Positions 1 to 8,680 of a stretch of 64,000 nt of DNA are shown one piece after another. The notes beneath the pieces were generated by a model. It had not been told where the DNA came from and ran no database searches. It saw only the letters and a list, made by a program, of their open reading frames with translations. This DNA is from Deltaproteobacteria bacterium. GTDB taxonomy: Bacteria; Myxococcota_A; UBA796; SXON01. Location of the stretch: assembly GCA_014191855.1 (NCBI GenBank), contig BJHF01000011.1, positions 1-64,000 on the forward strand, read 5' to 3'. The first letter of the stretch is position 1; the number at the start of each line of letters is the position of its first letter. Both the position numbers and the translations under genes were made by a program.

Positions 1-45
1 GGGGGGGGGGGGGGGGCGGCGGGGGGGGGGTGGGGGGGAGTGGGG
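1..45. other. poly-G contig end, probable artefact
   Basis: The first 45 bases are nearly all G with a few C, T and A. A homopolymer like this at a contig edge is typical of dark-cycle calls in two-colour sequencing or a mis-extended assembly end. It is probably not genomic, and nothing within it is annotated. Confidence 0.6.
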
Positions 46-86
46 CGCGACCCGCCGTTCGCCTACCGGATACGCCCCCGCTCACC

Positions 87-845
87 ATGCGCATCCTCGT
101 CGTCGGCGCCGGCGGCCTCCTCGGCCGCGCCCTCCAGCGGTCCGCTGCGAGCTCGGGCCACACCCTCACCGGCCTGGACCGCGCCGCGTGCGATGTCACC
201 GATCCCGCCGCCCGCGCCCGCGCCCAGCAGCAACACCGACCCGACGCCGTGATGTTCTGCGCCGCGTTCACCGACGTCGACGGCGCCGCGGTCAGCCCCC
301 TGAGCCAAGCCGTCAACGTCGAGGCCCCCATCGCCTGGGCGCGCGAGGTCCCCACCTGGTTCTTGTCCAGTAACTTCGTGTTCGACGGCCCCGGACCGCA
401 CACGCCGAACGAAGCGCCGCGTCCGACCTCCGTTTACGCCACACAGAAGGCCTCCGCCGAAGCGGGCGTGCTCGCGGCAGGCGGCCACGTTGTCCGTGTC
501 GGCTGGGTCCACGGCCCGGGTGGCCGCACCTTCGCCTCCACCGTGGAGCCCCGCCTCCGCGCCGGGGAGACCGTCCACGCCATCTACGACGTGGTCGTGC
601 AGCCGACCCACGCCGATGACGTCGCGAACGCGCTCCTGCGCCTCCCCGAGGGCATCACCCACCTCATGGGCGCCGGCGAAACGAGCTGGTACGGCTTCGC
701 GCTCGCGGTGCAGGCCCGCTTAGGAACCGGGCGAGTCATCCCGGTTCGATCGGCGGATCTCGGCCTCGGACCTCGCCCCCGGGACGCTCGCCTTGCGCCG
801 GCCACCCTGCCGCCCTGGTGGCTTCGGGCGCCCGTTACGCGGTGA
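87..845 (+). CDS. dTDP-4-dehydrorhamnose reductase-like SDR protein
   Basis: A 252-residue extended short-chain dehydrogenase/reductase of the RmlD/sugar-nucleotide reductase type. The N-terminal Rossmann glycine motif GAGGLLG is at residues 7-13 and the catalytic YATQK (Tyr117, Lys121) fits the YxxxK rule. RmlD reduces dTDP-4-keto-rhamnose to dTDP-rhamnose for surface polysaccharide; the exact sugar substrate here is inferred. The ATG at 87 is chosen because the Rossmann strand MRILVVGAG begins there; the in-frame extension upstream reads into the poly-G tract. Slightly shorter than typical RmlD (about 290). No pathway partner is visible because the contig starts here. Confidence 0.8.
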   Translation: MRILVVGAGGLLGRALQRSAASSGHTLTGLDRAACDVTDPAARARAQQQHRPDAVMFCAAFTDVDGAAVSPLSQAVNVEAPIAWAREVPTWFLSSNFVFDGPGPHTPNEAPRPTSVYATQKASAEAGVLAAGGHVVRVGWVHGPGGRTFASTVEPRLRAGETVHAIYDVVVQPTHADDVANALLRLPEGITHLMGAGETSWYGFALAVQARLGTGRVIPVRSADLGLGPRPRDARLAPATLPPWWLRAPVTR

Positions 846-885
846 AGGGAACAACGATTCAAGACACGGAGTCAGAAGATTGTGC

Positions 886-914
886 TTGACCCGCTCTGCG
901 AATCCGGCACACTG
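886..914 (+). promoter_or_regulatory. possible sigma-70-type promoter for prkA operon
   Basis: A TTGACC hexamer at 886-891 is followed after 17-18 bases by a weak -10 candidate around 908-914. It lies in the 158-bp gap before prkA and would give a leader of about 85 bases. Weak match; low confidence. Confidence 0.25.
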
Positions 915-1003
915 AGAACAGCCGCTCTTTGCCTCGCTGACGACTGGTTCACCGAGGCGGCGTCATCCCGGCGCCCTCAACGGTGAGCTTGGAGGAGATC
1001 TGC

Positions 1004-3052
1004 ATGTCGACCCACGGCCCCTCTGGCATCCTGGGCATGATCGCCCAACTCCAGGACCTCGAACGGTTCAAGGAGCAGCACTGGGAGGGCAGCTTCGAAG
1101 ACTACTTGGAGATCGTGCGCCAGCGGCCCGACGTCACTCGAAACGCCTGGCAGCGCCTCTACGATCTGGTGCTGTCGTTCGGCTCGGAGTCCTACACCGA
1201 GTACCGCAAGCCGATCATCCGCTACAAGTTCTTCGACGACCCCTTCGACAACGGGAAGGACGCGGTGTTCGGCATCGACGTGCACCTGATGAAGCTGGTG
1301 AACGTGCTGAAAAGCGCCGCATTGAGCTTCGGTCCCGAGAAGCGGGTGCTCCTGCTGCACGGGCCGGTCGGCAGCGCGAAGTCCACGATCGTTCGGTTGT
1401 TCAAGAAGGCCGTGGAGTGGTACAGCCGGCAGCCGGATGGGGCGCTCTACACCTTCGAGTGGCATCTACCCGACGGGCAGGTGGTGCCCTCCCCCATGCA
1501 CGAGGAGCCGCTGCGGCTCATCCCGCCCGAGATGCGCACCCAGGTGGTGGAGGAGCTCAACAAACAAGTAGCCGCGAAGGCGAAGTACAAGATCGAGGTG
1601 GATGGGGACCTCGATCCCGTGTCGCGTTTCTTGTTCCGCGAGGGCCTCAAGCAGGTGGGCGGCGACTGGACCCAGCTCATCACGCGCATCCGGGTGAAGC
1701 GGATCCTGCTGTCGGAGCGCGACCGTGTCGGCATCGGCACCTTCCAGCCAAAAGACGAGAAGAACCAGGACTCCACCGAGCTGACGGGGGACATCAACTA
1801 CCGCAAGATCGCCGAACTGGGCAGCGACAGCGATCCGCGCGCCTTCAACTTCGACGGCGAATTCTGCGTCGCCAACCGCGGCATCATCGAGTTCGTGGAG
1901 ATGCTCAAGCTCGACGTGGCCTTCCTCTACGACTTGCTCGGCGCGAGCCAGGAGCACGTGATCAAGCCCAAGAAGTTCGCCCAGACCCACATCGACGAGG
2001 TGATCATCGGGCACACCAACGAGCCCGAGTACCGCAAGCTCCAATCCAACGACTTCATGGAGGCGCTGCGCGACCGTACCATCAAGATCGACGTGCCGTA
2101 CATCACCCGGTGGTCGCAAGAAGCGCGCATCTACAGCCGCGACTTCAAGCGGCGGGTGAAGAAGCACATCGCCCCGCACACGCTGGAGATGGCGGCGATG
2201 TGGGCGGTGCTCACCCGGCTGGAGGATCCGAAGAAGCCGAACCTGACCGTGCTCCAGAAGATGAAGTTGTACGACGGGAAGACGCTGCCCGGGTTCACCG
2301 AGGACAACGTGAAGGAGCTGCGAAAGACCGCCATCCGCGAGGGCATGGAGGGCATCTCGCCGCGGTACGTGCAGGACAAGATCAGCAACGCCCTGGTGCG
2401 GGATGCGGATGCGCCCAGCCTCAACGCCTTCATGGTGCTCAACGAGCTGGAATCCGGCCTCAAGAACCACTCGTTGATCAACGACGAAGAGAAGAAGAAG
2501 CGCTACCGCGATCTGTTGGGCATCGTGAAGAAGGAGTACGAGGACATCGTGAAGAACGAGGTGCAGAAGGCCATCGCCTCGGATGAGAGCGCCATCCAGC
2601 GTTTGTGTGGCAACTACATCGACAGCGTGAAAGCCTACACCCAGAAGGAGCGTGTCAAGAACCCCTTCACCGGGGCCTACGAGGAGCCGGACGAGCGGCT
2701 GATGCGCAGCGTGGAAGAGAAGATCGACATCCCGCCGGCGCGGAAGGATGACTTCCGGCGGGAGCTGATGAACTACATCGGGGCCTTGGCGCTCGATGGC
2801 AAACAGTTCAACTACAAGATGAACGATCGGCTCTACAAGGCGCTGGAGCTCAAGATGTTCGAAGACCAGAAGGACAGCATCAAGCTCTCGAGCCTCGTAT
2901 CGCAGGTGATCGACCCCGAAACACAGGCGAAGATCGACATCGTCAAACAGCGTCTGATCGACAATTTCGGGTACGACGACAGCTCGGCCACCGACGTGCT
3001 GAACTTCGTGGCCTCCATCTTCGCGCGCGGGGACGCCAAGGAGTCCGGATAG
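1004..3052 (+). CDS. prkA: PrkA/YeaG-family serine protein kinase
   Basis: A 682-residue protein (E. coli YeaG is 644) with the PrkA layout: an N-terminal AAA-type domain with the intact Walker [10 protein letters not shown] at residues 120-128, then the C-terminal PrkA domain. PrkA proteins act in starvation and stress responses and, in Bacillus, in sporulation; kinase and AAA-protease activities have both been proposed. A strong GGAGGA at 991-996 lies seven bases before the ATG at 1004, which decides the start over the in-frame GTG at 983. The DUF444 gene starts seven bases after its stop and spoVR follows, the conserved prkA-yeaH-spoVR trio. Confidence 0.95.
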   Translation: MSTHGPSGILGMIAQLQDLERFKEQHWEGSFEDYLEIVRQRPDVTRNAWQRLYDLVLSFGSESYTEYRKPIIRYKFFDDPFDNGKDAVFGIDVHLMKLVNVLKSAALSFGPEKRVLLLHGPVGSAKSTIVRLFKKAVEWYSRQPDGALYTFEWHLPDGQVVPSPMHEEPLRLIPPEMRTQVVEELNKQVAAKAKYKIEVDGDLDPVSRFLFREGLKQVGGDWTQLITRIRVKRILLSERDRVGIGTFQPKDEKNQDSTELTGDINYRKIAELGSDSDPRAFNFDGEFCVANRGIIEFVEMLKLDVAFLYDLLGASQEHVIKPKKFAQTHIDEVIIGHTNEPEYRKLQSNDFMEALRDRTIKIDVPYITRWSQEARIYSRDFKRRVKKHIAPHTLEMAAMWAVLTRLEDPKKPNLTVLQKMKLYDGKTLPGFTEDNVKELRKTAIREGMEGISPRYVQDKISNALVRDADAPSLNAFMVLNELESGLKNHSLINDEEKKKRYRDLLGIVKKEYEDIVKNEVQKAIASDESAIQRLCGNYIDSVKAYTQKERVKNPFTGAYEEPDERLMRSVEEKIDIPPARKDDFRRELMNYIGALALDGKQFNYKMNDRLYKALELKMFEDQKDSIKLSSLVSQVIDPETQAKIDIVKQRLIDNFGYDDSSATDVLNFVASIFARGDAKESG

Positions 3053-3059
3053 GCGCTCC

Positions 3060-4151
3060 ATGATCCTCAACATCGAGAACGACCTGCACCGCTTCCGCAA
3101 CATCGTGCGGGGGCGTGTACGCCGCGATCTGAAAAAATACATGGGATCGGGCGAGCTCATCGGGAAGCAGGGCGACAAGTTTGTGAAGATCCCCCTGCCC
3201 GAGATCAACATCCCGCGGCTGCGGTATGGCAAGAACTCGGCGGGTGGCGTCGGGCAGGGGGAGGGCGAAGAGGGCGACAAGGTCGGCGCGGCGGGCCAGG
3301 AAGCGGGAGACCAGCCCGGCGAACACGAGCTGGAGGCGGAGCTCACGCTCGACGAGCTGGCCGAGATCCTGGCGGAGGAGCTTGAACTTCCGCGCATCGA
3401 GCCCCGGGGAAAGAAGAACATCACCACGGTCCGCGACCGGTACACCGGCATCGCGCGGGTCGGGCCCAAGGCGCTGCGGCATATGCGCCGTACATGGCGG
3501 CAAGCGCTCCAGCGTCAACTGAGCACGGGCACGTACGATCCCGCCCACCCCGTGCTCGTGCCCCAGAAAGATGACTTCCGCTACCGGAGCTGGAACAGCA
3601 AGAACGAGCCACAGTCGGCGGCCGCGATCGTGTACGTGATGGACGTTTCCGGCTCGATGGGCAAGGAGCAGAAAGAGATCGTCCGGATGGAGGCGTTCTG
3701 GATCGATACCTGGCTCCGGGCCAACTACAAGACGCTCTCCACCCGCTTCGTGATCCACGACGCCGCGGCCCGCGAGGTGGACCGCGACACCTTCTTCCGC
3801 ACCCGCGAGAGCGGCGGCACGCTCATCTCCAGCGCCTACAAGGTCGTAGATGCCATCCTCACCGCTGACTACCCGGCCGACGAATGGAATACCTACGTGT
3901 TTCAGTTCTCCGATGGGGACAACTGGTCGTCGTCGGACACCAAACTGTGCATGGAGCTGCTCGCGGAGCGCCTGTTACCGAGGGTGAACCTGTTCTGTTA
4001 CGGCCAGGTGGAGTCGGAGTACGGGTCGGGCCAGTTCATCGGAGACCTGCGGGACGCCTACGAGAAAGACGAGCGCGTGGTGCTCTCGCGTATTGCCGAC
4101 CGCTCCGCGATCATGCAGTCGATCAAGGAATTCATGGGCAAGGGGCGCTGA
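3060..4151 (+). CDS. yeaH: YeaH/YhbH family protein (DUF444), vWA-like
   Basis: A 363-residue DUF444 protein. The N-terminal third is charged and Gly/Glu-rich. The C-terminal half carries a von Willebrand A-type fold with a complete-looking MIDAS signature (DVSGS, near residues 196-200, with a later GGT and SDGDNW), so metal-dependent protein binding is expected. In enterobacteria it is co-expressed with the PrkA kinase YeaG under stress, and the same order is kept here. Its TGA at 4149-4151 is one base from the spoVR ATG at 4153, so the two are translationally coupled. Its biochemical role is unknown. Confidence 0.93.
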   Translation: MILNIENDLHRFRNIVRGRVRRDLKKYMGSGELIGKQGDKFVKIPLPEINIPRLRYGKNSAGGVGQGEGEEGDKVGAAGQEAGDQPGEHELEAELTLDELAEILAEELELPRIEPRGKKNITTVRDRYTGIARVGPKALRHMRRTWRQALQRQLSTGTYDPAHPVLVPQKDDFRYRSWNSKNEPQSAAAIVYVMDVSGSMGKEQKEIVRMEAFWIDTWLRANYKTLSTRFVIHDAAAREVDRDTFFRTRESGGTLISSAYKVVDAILTADYPADEWNTYVFQFSDGDNWSSSDTKLCMELLAERLLPRVNLFCYGQVESEYGSGQFIGDLRDAYEKDERVVLSRIADRSAIMQSIKEFMGKGR

Positions 4152-4152
4152 C

Positions 4153-6864
4153 ATGGTCGAGAAGTTCTTCAAGCGCCCGCCGCGTTCGCTCCCTCCCGAG
4201 CTGGAAGTGGAGCGCAAACGTATCGAAGCGCTCGCCAAGGCTCAGGGGTTGGACATTTTTGAGACCGTGTTCGAGATGTGCGACTACGACGAGATCAACA
4301 TGCTCGCGGCGTATGGTGGCTTCCCCACGCGCTATCCACACTGGCGCTGGGGTATGGAATTCCTCCAGATGCAGAAGGGCTATGAGTACGGGCTGCAGAA
4401 GATCTACGAGATGGTGATCAACACCAATCCGTCGTATGCCTATCTGTTGGACAACAACCTGTTCGTGGACCAGAAGCTGGTCATGGCCCACGTGTTCGGT
4501 CACGTAGACTTCTTCAAGAACAACCTATGGTTCGCGCCGACCAACCGCAAGATGCTCGACAGCATGGCCGACCACGCCGTGAAGGTGCGGCGCATCATCG
4601 ACAAGGTGGGGGAGAGCGAGGTTGAGGCGTGGCTGGACGTGTGCCTCTCGTGTGACAACTTGATCGACCCCTACCTGCACCAGATCCGCCGCACCCGGCG
4701 GGACGACGCGCCGGAGAACGCCGGCGGGGTGCACAAACTGCCCGCGCGCTCCTACATGGACAGCTACATCAACCCCCCGGAGTACCTGGCCGAGCAGGAG
4801 GCGAAGCTGGTAGCGGCGGCCCAGCGCGCGACCAAGGTGCCCGAGGAGCCCGTGCGCGATGTGCTCGGCTTTGTGCTGGAGCATGGCCGCATGGCGGGGT
4901 GGCAGCGCGCGATCCTGGAGATCGTGCGGGACGAGGCGTACTATTTTGTGCCCCAGATGCAAACGAAGGTCATGAACGAAGGATGGGCCTGTGTGGACCG
5001 GGCCACGCTCGTGTTCACCGAGCGGGGGGTGATCCCGATGGGGGAGCTGGTGGCCGGCGAGGGCGGGGAGGTGTGGGACGGCGAAGCGGCGCGCCCGGTG
5101 TACGACCGCAACATCCTGCCGAACCGAAACACGGTGACCATCCGGACGCGGCGGGGGCTCACCCTGCGCGGCTCCGACAACCACCGCGTGCTCCTCCCGA
5201 GCGGGGAGTGGCAAGAATTGGGCAAGCTGGCGCAGGGAGACCGGGTGCGGGTGTCCGGCGGCGGTGGACGGTGGGCGCAGGCGCCCGTGGCCTTGAGCTG
5301 GCAGCCGGAAGTGCGACACACGCTCGCGGACGTGGCGGAGGCGGCTGGCGTCTCCGTGTGGACCATTCTCCGGCGCCGCTCGGGGCGTCGAGTGGAGCGC
5401 GCGGTTGCGGTGGACGCGGCGATCGAGGTGTACGAGGCACAGATCGACGTCCCGCAGTCCACCAAGAAGCGGGCGGTCGTTCGGATTCCTGCCGAGGTCA
5501 CGGAGGAGCTCGGCGCGTTCCTCGGCTACCTCGTCGGCGATGGCCACATCAGCCGGGTGAAGCGCTGCCTCGGCCTCACCACCGGCGACGTGGAACAGGT
5601 TGAGACCTTTGCGGGGCTCGCGCAATCGTTGTTCGGCCTCCTCCCCACGGTGCGAAAAGATGAGGGTCGGTGGCGTGTTCTCCTGCACTCCGAAACGCTC
5701 TCCGACTTCCTCTGCGACGGCCTCGGGCTCACCCACGGCCCGAGCGCGTGGGCGAAGGCCATCCCCACCGCGGTGCTGTGCAGCCCCGAGCCCGTCGTGC
5801 GCGCGTTCCTCCGCGCCCTCTTCGATTGCGATGGGTACGCCGGCAAGCAGGGGGTGATCCTCTCGACCGCCAGCGACTCGATGGGCGAGCAGGTGCAGCT
5901 CCTCCTGCTCAACTACGGGGTGCTCACCCGGCGCCGCTTGCAGGGCGATGGCGTGTGGCACGTTCACGCGGCGGGCCAATCCGCCGCGCGCTTCGCCGCG
6001 TGTGTCGGGTTCGGCTTGGCGCGCAAGCAGGCGGCGCTCGATGCGTACGTGAGCGGACATCACTGGTTCAAGCAGGAGGAGTGGACAGACGAGGTGATGA
6101 CCCTTGAGTGGGGGGTGGGGGATGTCGTCGACATCTCCGTCGAGGGTACCCACCGGTACGCCGCCGGCGGCTTCATCAACCACAACTCGTTCTGGCACAC
6201 CCGCCTGATGACGGAGCACATCCTCGATGACAGCGAAGTCATCGACTACTGCGATCACCACAGCGGCACCGTTGCGATGCGCCCCGGCCAACTCAACCCG
6301 TACAAGGTGGGGCTTGAGGTGTGGCGCGACATCGAGCGCCGGTGGGACCGCGGCCAGTTCGGGAAGGAGTGGATGGACTCCGAAGACGCGGCCGCGAGGC
6401 GCGACTGGGATACGGGCGTGATGCTCGGCAAGCAGAAGATCTTCGAGGTTCGCCGCACGCACAACGACGTGACATTCATCGACGAGTTTCTGACTCCGGA
6501 GCTGTGCCGCCGCATCGGCCTGTTCACCTACGAATACGACAAACGCTCCGGCGAGTTTCTCTTGGAGAGCCGCGACTTCGAAGACGTGAAGAAGAAGCTG
6601 TTGTTCATGCTGAGCAACCACGGCACGCCGCGGGTGGCCGTGACAGACGCCAACTTCGCCAATCGGGGTGAGCTGGAGCTGACGCACGACCACGAAGGCG
6701 CGGACGTGCAGATCCAGTGGGCCGAGACTGTGCTCGGCAACCTGGCGAAGCTGTGGGGGCGGCCGGCGCACCTGCTCACCAAGATCGAGGACAAGCCCGC
6801 GCGCATGTCGCACGATGGGGTTCAGTTCAGCTACGACGGGCCGAAGATCACCACCAAGGGCTAA
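4153..6864 (+). CDS. spoVR: SpoVR family protein interrupted by an intein
   Basis: The open frame encodes 903 residues, but SpoVR/YcgB proteins are about 500. Residues 280-678 are an intein, and removing them leaves a 504-residue SpoVR. The host motif NEGWA|SFWH is split between Ala279 and Ser679. SpoVR is needed for spore cortex formation in Bacillus; its molecular function is unknown. The ATG at 4153 sits directly behind the DUF444 stop; an in-frame ATG at 4093 would overlap that gene by 59 bases and is rejected. Third gene of the prkA-DUF444-spoVR operon, with a small gene three bases downstream. Activity presumably needs protein splicing. Confidence 0.93.
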   Translation: MVEKFFKRPPRSLPPELEVERKRIEALAKAQGLDIFETVFEMCDYDEINMLAAYGGFPTRYPHWRWGMEFLQMQKGYEYGLQKIYEMVINTNPSYAYLLDNNLFVDQKLVMAHVFGHVDFFKNNLWFAPTNRKMLDSMADHAVKVRRIIDKVGESEVEAWLDVCLSCDNLIDPYLHQIRRTRRDDAPENAGGVHKLPARSYMDSYINPPEYLAEQEAKLVAAAQRATKVPEEPVRDVLGFVLEHGRMAGWQRAILEIVRDEAYYFVPQMQTKVMNEGWACVDRATLVFTERGVIPMGELVAGEGGEVWDGEAARPVYDRNILPNRNTVTIRTRRGLTLRGSDNHRVLLPSGEWQELGKLAQGDRVRVSGGGGRWAQAPVALSWQPEVRHTLADVAEAAGVSVWTILRRRSGRRVERAVAVDAAIEVYEAQIDVPQSTKKRAVVRIPAEVTEELGAFLGYLVGDGHISRVKRCLGLTTGDVEQVETFAGLAQSLFGLLPTVRKDEGRWRVLLHSETLSDFLCDGLGLTHGPSAWAKAIPTAVLCSPEPVVRAFLRALFDCDGYAGKQGVILSTASDSMGEQVQLLLLNYGVLTRRRLQGDGVWHVHAAGQSAARFAACVGFGLARKQAALDAYVSGHHWFKQEEWTDEVMTLEWGVGDVVDISVEGTHRYAAGGFINHNSFWHTRLMTEHILDDSEVIDYCDHHSGTVAMRPGQLNPYKVGLEVWRDIERRWDRGQFGKEWMDSEDAAARRDWDTGVMLGKQKIFEVRRTHNDVTFIDEFLTPELCRRIGLFTYEYDKRSGEFLLESRDFEDVKKKLLFMLSNHGTPRVAVTDANFANRGELELTHDHEGADVQIQWAETVLGNLAKLWGRPAHLLTKIEDKPARMSHDGVQFSYDGPKITTKG
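4990..6186 (+). mobile_element. intein with LAGLIDADG homing endonuclease in SpoVR
   Basis: A 399-residue in-frame insertion (SpoVR codons 280-678) with all hallmarks of a splicing intein. It begins with Cys280 (CVDRATLVFTERG, block A) and has a block-B-like SDNHRVLL. Two LAGLIDADG-type helices follow: LGYLVGDGH (457-465) and LRALFDCDGY (553-562), with acidic residues kept. It ends with block F/G HRYAAGGFINHN, i.e. terminal His-Asn followed by Ser679 as the +1 nucleophile. An inserted helix-turn-helix-like segment lies near 390-411. All catalytic splicing residues look intact, so both splicing and homing could be active. Confidence 0.93.
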
Positions 6865-6867
6865 CGC

Positions 6868-7308
6868 ATGACCCTCGCCGACGAGTTCGACCGCCACCTC
6901 CGACCCGGGACCGTTTCCGTGTCGGGCGGCGGCGCGCAGGGTGGCGGAGCGTCGGCATCGGCGGATATCTTGGACGTGGACCGACTCGGCGTTTCCCTCC
7001 GGGGATTGCGGGTAACGGTGCCGGGGCGAACGTTGCGCGAAGCTGTCGGCGCGCTGCCGGAGGCGGTGGGGCGCGCGCTCGGGGAGCCGCTCGTCGTCAC
7101 GGAGGTGGCGCCGGTCTTGGGGGGGGCGGTGCTGCGATCGCCGGTGGATCGCCAGGATCGGGAGTTCTACGAGGTGCGAACGGACGGAGAGGGGGCGTCG
7201 GTGGAGCGTTGGCGAGTGGGCGAGGAGGGCCGCGAGCGGGTGCCGTTCACGTTGACGAGGAAGGACTTGGGGCGGGTGGTGAAGGGGTTGGGGGCGGGAG
7301 GAGGGTAG
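6868..7308 (+). CDS. hypothetical protein at end of prkA operon
   Basis: A 146-residue protein of unknown function whose ATG lies three bases after the spoVR stop, so it belongs to the same transcript. It is rich in Gly, Arg and Val, lacks a signal peptide, membrane segment or cysteine, and has no motif I recognise. The middle (around residues 35-75) alternates short strands and a predicted helix. Codon choice matches its neighbours. Its position suggests a role tied to the PrkA/DUF444/SpoVR system, but that is inference from context only. Confidence 0.7.
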   Translation: MTLADEFDRHLRPGTVSVSGGGAQGGGASASADILDVDRLGVSLRGLRVTVPGRTLREAVGALPEAVGRALGEPLVVTEVAPVLGGAVLRSPVDRQDREFYEVRTDGEGASVERWRVGEEGRERVPFTLTRKDLGRVVKGLGAGGG

Positions 7309-7409
7309 GGCCGGGGTCGGGCGAATCGCGGTTCCCTGTCCCGTGGTTGAGCGGGCCGCGCGGCGATTCGCGGTAGGCCGTGGACGGCGGCTCCGGCGCG
7401 GCGTCGGGC

Positions 7410-7622
7410 GGAGGTATCCCCTCGAAAAGCGACACCCGCCGCAGGTATCCCCTCTGAATTGCGACGGAGTCGGCGCCCTGGCGAACAAACAGCCGGAGGC
7501 GACGGCGCATTGCCGGCGTTGTTCGGTGCGGCGCCCCACGGGGTGGAGCGCGCGCGGCTGCGGGAGTCGCAATTCCGGGGAGATACCTCGAGCATCGTCC
7601 CAAATTGGGGGGGATACCTGCC
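7410..7622. repeat. inverted-repeat element with four AGGTATC motifs
   Basis: The 403-bp gap between the spoVR operon and the parvulin gene holds a symmetric element. The left arm (7410-7465) has two copies of AGGTATCCCC 31 bases apart and ends in GAATTGCGAC. The right arm (7566-7622) is its inverted counterpart, beginning GTCGCAATTC, with two GATACCT copies also 31 bases apart. About 100 bp separate the arms. The multiple spaced subterminal repeats recall the ends of IS21-family elements, but no transposase is present; a MITE-like remnant or a cluster of regulator sites are alternatives. Confidence 0.65.
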
Positions 7623-7711
7623 GCCGCGGTGCGCAGCAAGCCGGCTTGCCGAGGGCCAGTTCGCCGCGCATCGCTCCGAACAAGATAGTCTATCCAACCT
7701 CGGATCTCTGG

Positions 7712-8680
7712 ATGCTCCGCCTCCCCCTGGCCCTCCTCCTCTCGATCTTCTCACCGCCCGCGTTCGCCGCCTCCCCGAGCGAGATCGTCGCCGTGGTGAA
7801 TGGCGTCGTGATCACTCGCGCGGAGTTTGAGGCCGAGGCCCTGAGGAAGACTCCGGCGAACCGCGAGAAGCTCTCGGCCGAGGAGAAGCAGGAGGTGCTC
7901 GACAGGCTCGTGGAGGAGAAGCTCCTCTACGCCCTCGCTCTCGCCAAGGGGCTGCAGAACGACCCGAAGGTGCAGAAGGTGATGGTGAACACACTCCTGC
8001 GGGAGGACGTCTATGCGAATGTAAAGAACAGCGACTTCACCGATGGGGAGCTGAAGAGCTATTTCTACGCCCATAAGGATGAGTTTGTCGTGCCCGAGAA
8101 GGTGCAGATCAAGCGCATTCTCATCAAGGTTACCGACACGCGCGACGACGAGGCGGCGAAGAAGGAAGCGTCGCGACTTCGCGCGCAGATCGTGCCTTCG
8201 CCCTCGACGACGTTCAAGGACCTGGCGGGGCAGTTCTCGGAGGACCCGTATCGGCGCCGTGGTGGCGATCTCGGGTACGTTTCGGCGGAGGGAAAGCCGG
8301 GTTTGCCCCAGGAGATCGTGGACAAGGCGTTCACGCTTCACGTGGATCAGGTGTCGGAGGTGTTTCGCACCGACGAGGGCTACAACGTGATCCTCGTGGC
8401 GGCGCGGCGCGAGCGGATCGAGCGCACCTACGAGCAGATGGCGGGCACCGTGCTCCGGAAGGTGAAGAACGACCGGATGAAGACGCTGTACGACGGATAC
8501 GTGGCGAAGCAGCGTTCGGGCGCGACCGTGGAAGTGAACGCGAACGTGCTGGACAGCATCGTGGTGGAATCCGTACGGCGGCCGTTCGCGCCGCCGGGTG
8601 GAGACGCAATGTCGCCCGGTAGCATGGTGATCCCGGACGATGCGCCAGGGATGACGGAGCCCTCGGAGTGTGATCCCTGA
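7712..8680 (+). CDS. periplasmic parvulin-type peptidyl-prolyl isomerase
   Basis: A 322-residue SurA/PpiC-like foldase. The signal peptide is MLRLPLALLLSIFSPPAFA, cleaved before ASPS. A helical SurA-type N-terminal region (VNGVVITRAEFEAEA... and the EEK/LVEEKLLY helix) precedes one parvulin rotamase domain: KVQIKRILIKV near 130, GDLGYVSAEG near 180, VDQVSEVFRTDEGYNVILV near 210. It is predicted to catalyse prolyl cis-trans isomerisation and chaperone outer-membrane or secreted proteins in the periplasm. The C-terminal tail is low-complexity Pro/Gly/Ser. The start ATG 7712 is the first giving a signal peptide. A protease gene overlaps its stop. Confidence 0.88.
   Translation: MLRLPLALLLSIFSPPAFAASPSEIVAVVNGVVITRAEFEAEALRKTPANREKLSAEEKQEVLDRLVEEKLLYALALAKGLQNDPKVQKVMVNTLLREDVYANVKNSDFTDGELKSYFYAHKDEFVVPEKVQIKRILIKVTDTRDDEAAKKEASRLRAQIVPSPSTTFKDLAGQFSEDPYRRRGGDLGYVSAEGKPGLPQEIVDKAFTLHVDQVSEVFRTDEGYNVILVAARRERIERTYEQMAGTVLRKVKNDRMKTLYDGYVAKQRSGATVEVNANVLDSIVVESVRRPFAPPGGDAMSPGSMVIPDDAPGMTEPSECDP

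Noticed and set aside
1466-3469. A 667-codon minus-strand frame opposite prkA
   Set aside because: Shadow of prkA and DUF444; composition and lack of motifs argue against coding.
4093-4152. Upstream ATG for spoVR
   Set aside because: It would overlap the DUF444 gene by 59 bases and adds residues not seen in SpoVR; ATG 4153 follows the DUF444 stop directly.
7410-7622. Spaced repeats considered as CRISPR
   Set aside because: Only four short motifs in two opposite orientations; no uniform repeat-spacer array.
4525-7683. A 1052-codon open frame on the minus strand
   Set aside because: It lies antisense to spoVR, its intein and the small gene after it, is rich in Arg/His/Pro, and has no domain. 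Long antisense frames are normal in GC-rich DNA.
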